Of a stretch of DNA of 64,000 bases, positions 13,916 through 24,210 are shown piece after piece (positions within the stretch are counted from its first letter, which is position 1; the number at the start of each line of letters is the position of its first letter). The stretch comes from Theobroma cacao (lineage: Eukaryota; Streptophyta; Magnoliopsida; Malvales; Malvaceae): NCBI RefSeq assembly GCF_000208745.1, contig NC_030855.1, forward strand, positions 16,685,723 to 16,749,722, written 5' to 3'. Both the position numbers and the translations under genes were made by a program. Under the pieces are notes generated by a model. It did no database searches. It saw only the letters and a program-made list of their open reading frames with translations, and was not told the origin of the DNA.

Positions 13916-15023
13916 CTATCTTCCCATAAGTCGATTCTGTTCCATATTTTCCTCACTCAAGAACACCTGAAATCTGTTAGACAATAGCATGCCATCACCT
14001 TTTGGGTCCATTTCAAGCTCCCCCTCCTTGTCCTGCCTATTTTTGACACCACTTATACTGCCTTTCACTTGACACCACTTTTGAAGTTGTGTAGCTGGTG
14101 CCTCCGGGCCTAGAATTTTTTCATTTTCCAAATGTGATCTTTTTTCCAAATTTATACCTCCACCTTCTTCCAATCCCGTGTTCCTTCTCTCTTCATCAGG
14201 TGGAGTAATCGATGGGATGGATACCTTGTTTTTCCTTTTGAGTTGCTGCTTCCCTAATCCCTGACTTTTGTGCTTGTTGCCCAGCACCATACAGTCCACC
14301 TCTCTTTGCCCAACATGGCAGCAATGATGACAATATGCTAACATTGGCTAGAACTCCACTTTTTGCAAATATCCGCCAATTACCTCACCAGTTTCTCTGT
14401 TTTGGATCATTATCCAAACTTGGTCCACAGTTGGCTTCCTACAATCATATTCAACGCAGACTCTTGCCACACTCAGCCGAGAGCCTTTGGCAGTAGCTTC
14501 ATCAATAAATAAAGGCCTACCAACAGTCTTAGCAATTAAAAGTAACATTGATTTTTCATATAGGTGAGCCTTTAAGTTAGGGAAAGAGATCCATACGGGC
14601 ACCACCGAGGATTCCTTCTCCACTTCGAATTTCAGGGACCACTTGAACACTCTCATTTTCTAATTGGCAATAAACCATTGTTATTTAGTCTAGATTCGGT
14701 TGAAGTCCTGGTCATTTGAGAAGTGTATAAAGACATGCTTGTAATCGAGCCATCTTAACTCATATGCTCCAGCAAGTCCAATCCCTCTAAACGCTGATCT
14801 AATATTTGCAAGTTTTGGCATTTGGGAAAATTTTCCAACTAGTGAGAGCATGAAGGGCTGCTCTAAGGCACGTATCTCATCTTCAAAAAATGTAGCAGCT
14901 GGCCTATCCTTGTACACCACTAAATCTCGAGAGGTAAGAATCACAGGGGTCTTTTCGCCAATTACGACAAAGAGGAAAAATTTTCTGTGGAATCTTGGGG
15001 AGGTCGGCGCTTAAGTTTGACAT
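13916..15023 (-). pseudogene. LINE ORF1, nucleic-acid-binding protein (broken)
   Basis: Translation probably starts at the ATG at 15023-15021 (MSNLSADLPKIPQ). A frameshift near 14965 moves the reading to the frame running 14944-14690, which reads as a DUF4283-like domain (RDLVVYKDRP, KHVFIHFSNDQDFNRI). The same frame continues through three in-frame stops between 14690 and 14656, then reads KWSLKFEVEKESSVVPVWISF. After one more stop it reaches a cysteine/histidine knuckle (CHHCCHVGQREVDC) near 14310-14340. In plant LINEs this protein binds the element RNA. The stops look like C-to-T type decay (CAA to TAA, TGG to TAG), which is an inference. Confidence 0.75.
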
Positions 15024-15234
15024 GGCGCAGCTTGCTGGGCATCATGGAAGGGTTACGACTGAAAGGTATTTTCCACCGCCTTGTTTGGGTTTATGATTGA
15101 CTGCCTTAGGGGAGATGCGATAGCCGGTAAGGGTGGGTATGGAGGGTCCGGCGACCGGCTAGCCGCCATACCTTGGTGTTGAGGGAGGTTGGGAAAAATG
15201 TTCAATTACTAGTATGTATATATTTGAACATGGG

Positions 15235-16650
15235 GTTGAATCCCAGCATTTCCCTCCCCTAACAGATCCTTCAAACGGTTTGGACATATTTTGTTCCATA
15301 TTTTCGAACCGTCAAAGCATCTATATGAGCCCACATAAAAGAATTCAACATAAAAAGTAGGAATTTATTAGTATTGAAATGAGAAAAAAAATATTTTTTA
15401 TAACAACTAATATTTTAGTGAATACAATAAGGTACCTCAAATTTTCTCCACATCTATTCCTTCATGTCCACTAGAACAACCTTTTAAATAGGTCAAGCAC
15501 CACTAAAGTGACTCTTGATTATTCTTATGATTGTTGGAGTCACTTTAATCTCCGTAAAAATACTATATTGTAATTACAATGCATAACAAAACTCATATTC
15601 ATAATTATTTAAGCAATATAATGAAATATTAGGCATATCGAAATTACCTAACTTTAAGAGGACTAAAACGTATACGTCAATCTAGACCAGTAAGAGTGGG
15701 TAAGCCTACATTGGGCCCTTGACCCCTCAACTATGGTGTCGAGCAAGAGGTACCTTCACCTCAATCATTAACAATAGATGTACCAGCTTCTGGTGTCAAA
15801 GCTAATTGAGGTTGCACCAATAATGATTGAGTCGCTGAATTAGTGGATGGTGGTACTTAAAGATCCACCGTCGAAGTGGATGTTGCCAACATTGGTGATT
15901 ATGTAAGCTACAGCTACTCATTCGAACTTTGTGCAGCACTCAACTATCCTCAATGTTCGCTATGCTTAACTTTAACCATGACTGGATAATCAGTCATTGA
16001 AGGAAAAATAATTCATGAGGAAATTCAAATAGTATTAGGGAAAACACGAAAAATAACATATCCAACAATTCATAAACAATTCATGCAAAACAATGTGGTA
16101 GCTTGTAAAGATATTAGCACATAGACATATATCCAACAAGAAAAAAAAAATTAGCAACTCAAACAAACGAGAAAATTGTACAGTATATTCCACCAAACAC
16201 ATTTGTCAACCTTTTCAATGCAAATTAAATTGAAGAAAATATAGTATATGCAATAGGCTTCAAAGAAACGTATACTTGGTTTAAGTTGGCCATGAAGCAG
16301 ACAGATATGGATGTAAGTACATGCATGTCTAATGGATTTAAACTGTGCTCGCTGGGTTTTTCACTTACACACTAGAAATGTAGTAACATTAACTATTAGT
16401 GGTATTGAAGAAGACACATAGGAAGATTGATGGAGCACATTATGCGAAGATGATAACACATCAAACAAATATCTTTCACAACTGACCATTTTTCATCAAA
16501 TTGCATTTGCTTATAGAAAATCCAAAATGACATCAAATAAACCAAAATAAAATGCAAGATTAACTTGTTGGAAAAAGAAACTTAAGGGGAACTAGATGAG
16601 GTTCAGTGTTGTTAAAGAGATGCAAGTTTCCTTTTTGAAGGAAAAGTATA
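15235..16650. other. Intergenic, no gene recognised
   Basis: AT-rich sequence. The segment 15640-15960 has higher GC and could be a remnant of an unidentified coding or transposon sequence, but neither strand gives a frame I can assign. A hairpin-like stretch lies at 15190-15260 (ATGTTCAA pairing with TTGAACAT). Confidence 0.5.
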
Positions 16651-17075
16651 TTAAAATGTATAAAATGTAATCACAAACTGCATAGGCTCAAAATAAAGGG
16701 AAACAAGGTTACTAGGGAGAGAAAAAGAGTTGAGCTTTGATTGGGAATCTTGAAGGCAAGAAACAGAAATGGGCAAATTTGGTAGCTGAAAGAAAGAGGT
16801 TTCTTTAAGATGTTGGGCAAGTCTAATACCAAAGATCGATAGAAAAGATACGTAACAATTTTGTTTTGCAATTTCAGTTTTGGAAGTTGAGTTAAGGTGG
16901 AGATTGCGGCAAAAGGATGAGTTCCATGAGATTCTTGTCATTAGTTGAGGTCCATTGGACAATTTGCAGATGAGCTAGTGGAAGCTAAAGGTGAGGCAAC
17001 TAAGGTAAAAGAAAAGGCTAGTAGGAAAATGAAATAGGGAAGCCCTAAACTAATTTTCTGTTTGTGTTTATGCAT
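16651..17075 (-). pseudogene. Truncated pseudogene of a SPARK-domain receptor-like kinase
   Basis: From the ATG at 17075 the minus strand reads a signal-peptide-like segment (LPYFIFLLAFSFTLVASPLA) followed by NCPMDLN, typical of the extracellular start of SPARK-domain receptor kinases (At1g11050-like). A frameshift with a stop follows. The adjacent frame then continues the domain as ISWNSSFCRN, FGIRLAQHLKETSFFQLPNLP, SCLQDSQSKL and LVSLYFEPMQFVIT before a stop at 16651. No kinase domain follows. This is an N-terminal fragment only; the family call rests on motif recognition and was not searched. Confidence 0.6.
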
Positions 17076-18159
17076 TTCTTTTTCATTCAATATAAATAAA
17101 TTTTCTTGTTTGGGTTTTGGTTTATGAGGAAAGGAAAGATTTTGTATACACTGATACCCAGTGATAGATAAATAGATAGATAGATAGATAGGTGACCCCT
17201 GCTCTAGCATTCTGCTCAACATGGTGGCATGCAATGATATCCATATCATCAAAAAAAAAAAATCAACAAGAAAGCACCCCTGCACATAAACAAATTTTGC
17301 AAAAAAGTAACACCCTTGCACATATACTAATTCTGCATTGAGATAAGAGATATTAAATCCATACTCTTTAAACTACTATTAATTAGATAAGGAATAAATT
17401 TATTGAAGTGTTAGTTTGGTCAACTTCACAAAACTATCATAAAAAGTTCGAATTGATTTTTAATAATTGATGTTACAAAAAATGAACATGCAATTTATTC
17501 TATATTTTTAATTAGACAAACAAGTCATATTGAGAAATGACAAATATCAACTATTCAAAAACCAAAGACAAACAAAAATGAAAAACCAAAAGGAATAGTA
17601 CATTGATAAAATACTTTCACACAAATTTAGAAAGAGAGCACTTAAATAATAAAAAAATTATAAAATAGTACTAGTTGAGCATACTAAGTAGATTCTAGTT
17701 ATTTAACATTGTCAATAGTTTTTCATTGAGAATATGTGTTTAGTGATTAACAAAACAACTAAATGCATTGAGGAAAAAAAATAAATTTTATTTTAAAAAT
17801 ATTCATTAGTTTATCAAACAATTATAAGCATTGATATATATATATATATATTTCAAAAGTTTCCTCAAACTTTTTCAACAACAATTAAACATTGTCCTGT
17901 ATTTAATTACTGGGATTACTAACAGGCATGGTTCAATACTTTCCTTTTTAACAATAAACATAACCGACATTCTTGGTTAATGTTTTTTAAATTTGGAAGC
18001 AAATATAAATTTTTCGCATGGTTTTCACATTGGTGGAATTGGTTTGGTTCTTTAAGGGAGATACTTCCCTAAAAAATTGATAATTTATATAAAAAAATTT
18101 CTGATAAGTTCCAACCAGAACCAAACTAGCAAAACTTACATGTTTCAATACATTTTTCC
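17076..18159. other. Intergenic AT-rich sequence with two microsatellites
   Basis: It contains a GATA/GATAA microsatellite at about 17161-17192 and a TA tract at 17834-17851. No gene, RNA or element boundary was recognised. Confidence 0.6.
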
Positions 18160-18165
18160 TCCAAA

Positions 18166-18567
18166 TTGACTTTACCATGGATCACATCATGGGATTACGC
18201 CTATGATACTGACCCCCACTCTGGAGCACTAGTAGTCACCAAAATTTTCAAGATTAAATGGTGGGAGAAATTCGATGAACGAAAATATGACAACCACTTC
18301 CTCGAAGCATGGTTCGAGAAAAACCCAAAACTCTGCAAAAATGCCCAAGTATCACAGAAAAATGCAAGATTCCTCCAGGCCAAGTCCAATGCAAGCGCAT
18401 TACTTGCTCAGGTAAAAACCAAGATGAAGTATAAGAGAATAATGGCAGAAATGCTCAGCTCTTTCGACTTTGATAAAGAACATGAACCAGAAGATACTGC
18501 TTCATCCAAAGAAACAACAGATCTTACTCAAGACGAAGACTATATTCCTCTAAGAAGAAAGAAATGA
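18166..18567 (+). pseudogene. Caulimovirid copy A, C-terminal tail of a polyprotein
   Basis: An open frame of 133 codons begins LPWITSWDY and KIKWWEKF and ends in an acidic segment followed by LRRKK. It lies immediately upstream of the viral-type intergenic promoter, the position expected for the end of the last open reading frame in a circular caulimovirid genome. The upstream body of the polyprotein is missing, so the copy is truncated at or near 18160. Its assignment as a polyprotein tail is inferred from position and motif. Confidence 0.6.
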
Positions 18568-18849
18568 AGAAACAGCCAAAAAGCAACTAAAAGCACTATG
18601 AAAAAGCAATGTCGACCAAAACAACCAAAAACAGAAGAATAAACCAAAAATAGCCGAAAGCACTCTGAAAAAGCAGTGTCGACCAAAACAGCCCAAAAGT
18701 AGAAGGATCCATAAAAAGCAACTGAAAGCATTTTGAAAAGCAAAAAAAAACAAGTTCACAAGCCAAACAGTGAAAGCAGCGGCCAAAAGCAAATTCAAAT
18801 GTAATGAAAATATAATGAAAATTCACATGTAAATGTAAAATCTACTGCC

Positions 18850-18857
18850 TATATAAA
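18850..18857 (+). promoter_or_regulatory. TATA box of the caulimovirid copy A promoter
   Basis: TATATAAA occurs within GCCTATATAAAGGCTC, the usual form of the pararetroviral RNA promoter. An AATAAA polyadenylation-like signal follows at 18974-18979 and the primer-binding site at 19024, giving the expected promoter to poly(A) to PBS order. Confidence 0.75.
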
Positions 18858-19023
18858 GGCTCAGATTTAATATCAGAGCAAGAGTCCCTTAAGACCAAAA
18901 ACTTTAAGTCTATGAAAGTTTTAAACTTTCTCCAAAACCCTTTTTAATATTTGTATCCCAATTATCCATTTCTAATAAAATATTTTCATTAAAATATTTT
19001 TCGGTGCCGATCTTAGTCGCTTT

Positions 19024-19036
19024 TAGTATTAGAGCC
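19024..19036 (+). other. Primer-binding site, copy A (degenerate)
   Basis: TAGTATTAGAGCC differs at two positions from TGGTATCAGAGCC, the sequence complementary to the initiator tRNA-Met used by caulimovirids and many plant LTR elements. The corresponding site in copy B is perfect. Confidence 0.75.
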
Positions 19037-19282
19037 ATACCGGAACAAAAGGTATTTATTTTAAGATTCAAGTATTTTGCTACTTTCACTTTGTTTTCTG
19101 AGTTTTGGTTTTAACTGATTGGTTGGTGCTATATTAATTCTTGCTGAGTTATTGGGAAATCAGTCTATTGAGTTGTGGGTTAGGCGTTTTAGGACACAGT
19201 TTTACCCCTATACGCAGAAGAAATATATTATCACCAGAACAGTAGAAACCCCATATGTAGGAAAACAATTTGATAAAACAAG

Positions 19283-20187
19283 ATGCTTCCATTTTTAAGA
19301 ACTACTTTTTGTTCTTGTTCAAACTCTAACCAAACCCAAACCGTCAACGAGAAAAATATTCATTATGAAAATATTATACAAGAAATAGATAATTGGGAAA
19401 TTTCAAAAGTTCCTCAAAAACAAATTTATAAATCTTCAACATTTCATTCTCTTTATTTAAATTCCTTTTGTGGGTATTTAATCAAAACTAAAGAAAAATG
19501 AATACCCATCCAAAATCAGTATGAAAATATCCAATTACTGGATCAAGATACAATCCAAAAACTTAGAAGTCAAAAGTATAATTATATACACTATGGATTA
19601 GTACAAATAGGAATTGATGCTGCAAAGTCTTAAAAGTGTGTAATATACATTTTCAAGTAGCTTTTTAAAGTGTATAATTATATACACTTTTAATTCTTGT
19701 ATGTCTTTGTGATCCAGAAAAAGATGTAATATTACAAGAATATTACAGTTTTATGAACAAATACAAAATCTTAATAGAATTCTTTGAATAGTTTGAAAAT
19801 CATTATAAACCAGTATCAATAAATACTATAAAAAACACTAATAAATGGCAAGCTAATAAAGGTGAAATTGAATCTCAACATCCTCCTTTGACAAAAATTC
19901 AATATTCTCACAAAAATATAAGAATAAAGGCAACTCCGTTAAGAATGAGAGCATCAGACTTAAGAGAAGCTGTTTCCTTAAGAGATGTAAAAATGATAAT
20001 TGAACAAAATAATTACACAAATTTAAATCTACATACCATTTCAAAACAACTAGAAAACATAGAAACTATGGTTGAAAACCAACCCAAAATCATGCAAGAC
20101 TTGCCAACAAAAACACAAAATATTAAGACTGCAGAACTAGTTTTTAAACCCTTTGAAAGTCCAAAAAGATATCATCAAGAACAATAA
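19283..20187 (+). pseudogene. Caulimovirid copy A, N-terminal polyprotein region (movement-like, broken)
   Basis: Open pieces at 19283-19501, about 19502-19632 and 19888-20187 are separated by stops and a probable deletion near 19625-19700. The piece with YNYIHYGLVQIG resembles the start of a caulimovirid movement domain; this is a tentative match. The 19888-20187 piece (LRMRASDLREAVSLRDVK) belongs to the linker before the coat region. There is no functional product. Confidence 0.5.
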
Positions 20188-20292
20188 AATCAGTTCTTAA
20201 AAGAAATATAGGATCGAATTGATGTTTTAGAAAGCTAAAATTCAGGAATAGTAATTCCAGAAACACCAACACAACAATCCCACACAATTAAT

Positions 20293-21237
20293 ATGATAGA
20301 TGACCAAATAGACTCACAAAGTTATTCAGAAGAATCTGATAACCAACAAATTAATAAAGTGATTTGGAAAGAATCTCAAAAATATTATTATCCGAAAATA
20401 ACAACACCAGACTTAAATATGGAAGAAAAACCCATATTTCAAAATAAATACAATGCCAATACTATTTATGAGTGGAATATTGATGGTATGTCTGAATATA
20501 ATATCCTTAGTACACTCCAACAAATGACAATGGTTTCAAATGTATACAAAACTCAAAACCAAACTGGTCAAATTACAGATCATGCTATAGCAAAGCTTTT
20601 AGCTGTTGGATTCACAAGACAATTAAAAGGATGGTGGGATAACTATCTTACAGCAAACCGACAACAAGAGATATTAAAAGCTACAAAAAAAAATAATGAT
20701 GGTCATAGTATTTTAGACAACCATGGAAGAGAAATTCAAGATACTGTTGCCACCCTCATTTTCTCAATATCAAAACACTTTATAGGAGATCCTTCTCATC
20801 TTAAAGACAAAAATTCTGAATTATTATCAAATTTAAAATGCAAAAAATTAACAGATTTCAAATGGTACAAAGACATGTTTATGACAAGAGTAATGCAAAG
20901 ATTTGATAATAATCAACCTTCTTGGAAAAAAAAATTTTTAACTGGACTTCTTACTTTATTAGGAAAGAAAGTTAGAAATCAAATAAAAGAAACTTACAAA
21001 GGTATACTACCTTATGAAAATCTTACATATGGTGAACTCATAAGTTTCACTCAAAAAGAAAGGTTAAAAATCTGCCAAGATTTAAAACTCCAAAAACAAA
21101 TTAAAAAAGAAAGAAAATTGTACACTAAGAATTATGATAATTTTGCTAACAATTTGACATTAGAAATGAATATTCTTCAAAACCTTGTTGCTCTGCAAAA
21201 CCAAAACAAAGAACATCATCAATGTATACTATTGTGA
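20293..21237 (+). pseudogene. Caulimovirid copy A, coat-like (gag) region, truncated
   Basis: An open frame of 314 codons contains EWNIDGMSEYNILSTLQQM, GFTRQLKGWWDNYL, HFIGDPSHLKDKNSELLSNL and LTYGELISFTQKERLKICQD, which are hallmarks of the coat/gag region of plant endogenous caulimovirids. Viral-type sequence continues to about 21210 (match to copy B near 23340-23370), where it breaks. The last codons and the stop at 21235-21237 come from a 31-bp segment that belongs to the opposite-strand RT region. The CCHC finger normally following is absent from this copy. Confidence 0.72.
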
Positions 21238-21241
21238 ATTG
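21211..21241. repeat. 31-bp direct repeat at the inner junction of the inverted copies
   Basis: The segment from 21211 to 21241 is repeated exactly at 21439-21469. On the minus strand it covers the RT catalytic box VYIDD. It marks the join between plus-oriented copy A and minus-oriented copy B. The 200 bp between the two repeats holds decayed sequence that I cannot place with confidence. Confidence 0.7.
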
Positions 21242-21438
21242 CGAACATTACAGTTTGAGTGAAACACCAAGACTTCTTTTTATGAACTATTCTTGAATAT
21301 TTTTGTAATATTTCATCTTGTAATATTCTTTTTATGAAGTCTTCAAAACCCTAATACTATGCAAGATATGGTGGGATCTTGTATTTATGAAGATTCTGAG
21401 ATGTTTGTAATGGTTTTCTAGATTTCCTGAGAAAATTA

Positions 21439-21871
21439 GAACATCATCAATGTATACTATTGTGAATTGGGAATATCAGTTGAATATTTCATTCATTATT
21501 TTTTGAAATTTTGATGGGGCATTTTTTAATCCAAAAGGCATAACATTCCATTCATATTGTCCAAAAGAGACTGTGAATGCTGTTTTATACCTTTCGGTTT
21601 TTTTGATTTGGATTTGCCAAAATCCTGATTTCATGTCAAATTTTGAGAAGATTTTTGCATTACAAAGTTTTTGTAATAAATCTTTTTTAGTTAGAATTGG
21701 ATATTTGATCCATTCTAATGTTTTGTTTAGATGTTTATAATTGATTACTAGTTTTGGTGTTCCTCTTTCAATTTCTGCATTTTTGATTACATAAAAAGCA
21801 GAGCAGCTCCAAAGAGAGTTACTCTTTATGATGAGTTTTTTATTTAATAAATCTTGAATTTTTTTCTGCAA
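21439..21871 (-). pseudogene. Caulimovirid copy B, reverse transcriptase (truncated)
   Basis: The minus-strand frame 21871-21476 reads the RT palm with NYKHLNKTLEWIKYP, IFSKFDMKSGFWQI (motif A aspartate) and FGQYEWNVMPFGLKNAPS. An in-frame stop follows EIFN, and the same frame then reads the catalytic box VYIDDV (near 21445-21465). Sequence degenerates soon after about 21400, so the thumb, connection and RNase H are missing. The order, following protease, fits the caulimovirid pol polyprotein. Confidence 0.8.
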
Positions 21872-22605
21872 TATTCTTCCATTTCTTTATTCATTTGGAT
21901 AGCTCTGGCTTTTGTAGGGATATGTTTTTCATTGAAATCTTTTGCATAAGGTAATGTTACCTCATGTTTTTTCATATTCCAAAATGCATTAGGGATATTA
22001 GAACAAATTGAGTTTTCTATGTTATTTTTTATTTGGTTTATTTTTTCTTTAATTTCATCTGTTATTAATTGTTGGTTTATTCTTTCAAAGGAAATTTCAT
22101 TTTTTAAATAGGTGATTTGGTTTTGTTTGTAATTAATTAGCATATTGATTTCATCTGTGTGTATTGATAATGATTTTAATAAATTGATATTTTTAATTCT
22201 TGGTTTTTCTATGAAAGGAAAACTGATTTTAGTTTTTAGTATCTTGGTAGTTATTGCTTGATGAGTGACTTTGTAAGGTTTTAATATTGATATAAATGGT
22301 GTACCTAAAACAACATCTTGAGTTATATTTTTGACCATTAAAAAGGGTGTTTTGAATTTAATTCCTTGGTTGCAAATTTCTGCTTTTGATATTTTATATG
22401 TGATTTTGAGTTTTCCACCATTAGCCATTTTGAGTCCTTCTATTGTTTTGTCATAATATTTTGTCGGTATTAATCCCTTCCTTATATAATTTTGATCTGC
22501 ACCTGTGTCTAATAGTGCTATTGTTTCTAGTTGGAACTCATTATTAATTGGGAGTTTTATTTTTATTAAATATCTTTGGATGGATACTTCAGTGAGAACC
22601 TTCAT
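21844..22605 (-). pseudogene. Caulimovirid copy B, aspartic protease and start of RT
   Basis: An open frame of 253 codons has the retropepsin active-site motif ALLDTGADQNYI near residue 30 and VVLGTPF downstream. It then runs through a linker to HEVTLPYAKDFNEKHIPTKARA, the usual lead-in to the RT. The RT frame starts 28 bp before this frame ends, in another frame, so a frameshift near 21860 separates the two. Retropepsin would process the viral polyprotein; here the polyprotein is broken. Confidence 0.78.
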
Positions 22606-22635
22606 ATATTCTTGCGTGTTCTGAATTTTTTGGTT

Positions 22636-23076
22636 TTAGGTGTCTGAAAAAAATTGTTCATTTGGGGTTTCTGTATTTTTGAAAATTTCAATATGTTGTT
22701 TAATGCTTTGTTGTTCTTTTTTGAGTTTGGAGATTTCTTGTTTTATGATTTTTATTTCTGAATGTAATTCTGTTTTGGTTATCTTTTTTGGTTTTGTGTT
22801 TTCATATTTATCGAATATAATGTTTTTAATGTTATAGATTGGTTCATGATTTAACAAGTTAGCTTTTTTAGGTTTTTCTTTTATTGAGTCTTTTAGCTTT
22901 TCAAGATATTCATTCTTTAAAACTGGGTCTTTTATTTTGTCAATAATTTCAATCATAAATTCTTGGTCTTTTGTTAGTACATGAATTAGATTTTTACTTT
23001 CTTTTGAAGATTGGGATGTTGTTTGTATTTCATCTATTTGTAGGTTTTCTGAAGATGCACTGTTTGTAAGTGTCAC
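22636..23076 (-). pseudogene. Caulimovirid copy B, linker between zinc finger and protease
   Basis: A lysine- and glutamate-rich open frame of 146 codons contains a coiled-coil-like stretch (SEIKIIKQEISKLKKEQQSI). It sits between the CCHC finger (frame 23374-23030) and the protease. A frameshift joins it to the finger frame and a stop lies before the protease frame. Confidence 0.6.
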
Positions 23077-23374
23077 TATCGGATGTAGATTCTAAGAGTA
23101 TTTCATTGAGTTTTTGTTCAATCTCTTCTCCTAATTGGAGTTGATTAATTTTTCTTTTTATTTTACAATATTTTGAGATGTGACTAGTTTTTCCACATCT
23201 AAAACATTTTATTGTTTTATCTATTTTAACTGGTTCTTTTTGTTTTTGTTTTGTTTTCCTATATTTTTTGTATTTTGGAATCTTATAGTAATTTGGAAGG
23301 TTGTTCTTATGCCTTCTTTGTTTTGATTTTGCAGAGCAACAGGGTTTTGAAAGAAGATTCATTTCTAATGTCAA
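23030..23374 (-). pseudogene. Caulimovirid copy B, coat C-terminus with CCHC zinc finger
   Basis: A basic segment is followed by CFRCGKTSHISKYC, a C-X2-C-X4-H-X4-C knuckle, then a leucine/glutamate tail. The knuckle would bind the viral RNA. Upstream, copy B goes almost directly from the leader (near 23430) to this region. The large coat-like region present in copy A (about 19390-21140) is therefore deleted here. Confidence 0.75.
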
Positions 23375-23739
23375 ATTGTTGACAGAATGATCCTAATTCC
23401 TTGGCGTATAATTTTTTGAAATTTGTTAATATTTTCATAATGAATATTTTTCTCGTTAACGGTTTGGGTTTGGTTAAAGTTTGAACTAGAACAAGAAGTA
23501 GTTCTTAAAAATGGAAGCATCTTGTTTTATCAAATTGTTTTCCTAAATAGGGGATTTCTACTGTTCTGGTGAAAAGTTGTGTCCTAAAATGCCTAACCCA
23601 TGGCTTAATAGATTGATTTCTCAATAACTTAGCAAGAATTAATATAGTACCAGCCAATCAGTTAAAACCAAAACTCGAAAAACAAAGTGAAAGTAACAAA
23701 ATACTTGAATCTTAAAGAAAATATTCTTTGTTCTTGTGT

Positions 23740-23752
23740 GGCTCTGATACCA
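23740..23752 (-). other. Primer-binding site, copy B (perfect tRNA-Met type)
   Basis: On the minus strand the site reads TGGTATCAGAGCC, an exact complement to plant initiator tRNA-Met 3' sequence. It lies downstream of the TATA at 23927-23920 and an AATAAA word, in the same arrangement as copy A. Confidence 0.85.
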
Positions 23753-23919
23753 AAAGCGATCAAGATTAACACCGAAAAATATTTTAATGAAAATATTTTA
23801 TTAGAAATGGATAATTATGATACAAAATATTAAAAAGGGTTTTGGTGAAAGTTTAAGACTTTCCCAAACTTAAAATTTTTGGTCTTAAGGGACTCTTGCT
23901 CTAATATTGAATCTGAGCC

Positions 23920-23927
23920 TTTATATA
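23920..23927 (-). promoter_or_regulatory. TATA box of the caulimovirid copy B promoter
   Basis: Minus-strand TATATAAA lies in the same GCCTATATAAAGGCTC context as copy A. The two promoters point toward each other across the composite. Confidence 0.75.
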
Positions 23928-24140
23928 GGCAGTAGATTTTACATTTATATGTGAATTTTTATTTCATTTTCATTACATTTGAATTTGCTTTTGGCCATTG
24001 CTTTCACTGTTTGGTTTGTGAACTTGCTTTTTTCTGCTTTTCAAAATGCTTTCAGCTGCTTTTTATGGATCCTTATACTTTTGGGCTGTTTTGGTCGACA
24101 CTGCTTTTTTAGAGTGTTTTTCGCTATTTTTGGGGGATTC

Positions 24141-24210
24141 AGACACAGTTTTCCCCCTGTAGGCAGAAGAAATATATTATCACCAAAACAGTAGAAACCC
24201 CTTATGTAGG
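24141..24210 (+). repeat. Third caulimovirid fragment, leader region, plus orientation
   Basis: This stretch matches 19194-19265 of copy A in the same orientation (shared GCAGAAGAAATATATTATCA and CAGTAGAAACCCC words). It directly abuts the outer edge of minus-oriented copy B. It is a junction piece of another copy and ends in a TA tract at about 24209-24230. Confidence 0.75.

Larger units (their letters stand above)
7777..15219 (-). mobile_element. LINE (non-LTR retrotransposon), full-length but inactive
   Basis: On the minus strand the order is ORF1 (DUF4283-like domain, CCHC knuckle, long hydrophilic tail), then ORF2 (endonuclease, reverse transcriptase, thumb/connection, RNase H), a 3' region and a short A tail (seen as T12 at 7777-7788 on the plus strand). 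The flanks ATATTTGACTATGAG (7762-7776) and ATATTTGAACATGGG (15220-15234) match at 12 of 15 positions and fit an aged target-site duplication. Stops and frameshifts in every domain show it cannot move by itself. Domain order matches plant L1-like LINEs with a C-terminal RNase H. Confidence 0.88.
18160..24210. mobile_element. Endogenous caulimovirid (pararetrovirus), inverted composite of two broken copies plus a fragment
   Basis: Copy A runs plus-strand from about 18160 to 21210. Copy B runs minus-strand from about 24140 down to about 21240. Each has its own intergenic promoter and tRNA-Met-type primer-binding site, at 18600-19036 and at 24138-23740. Coding remnants include a polyprotein tail, a movement-like fragment, a coat-like region, a CCHC finger, an aspartic protease and a reverse transcriptase. 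No RNase H was found and all frames are broken. A further plus-oriented piece of the leader region lies at 24141-24210. This is an ancient inactive integration. The genus cannot be assigned without a tree. Confidence 0.85.

Noticed and set aside
15190..15260. tRNA-like fold (GGTTGAATCCC resembling a T arm)
   Set aside because: No anticodon arm or D arm can be fitted. The region is better explained as a simple imperfect hairpin overlapping the LINE flank.
18540..18826. Minus-strand frames resembling frames at 23979-24194
   Set aside because: The similarity is real but comes from the inverted viral promoter region, not from a protein gene.
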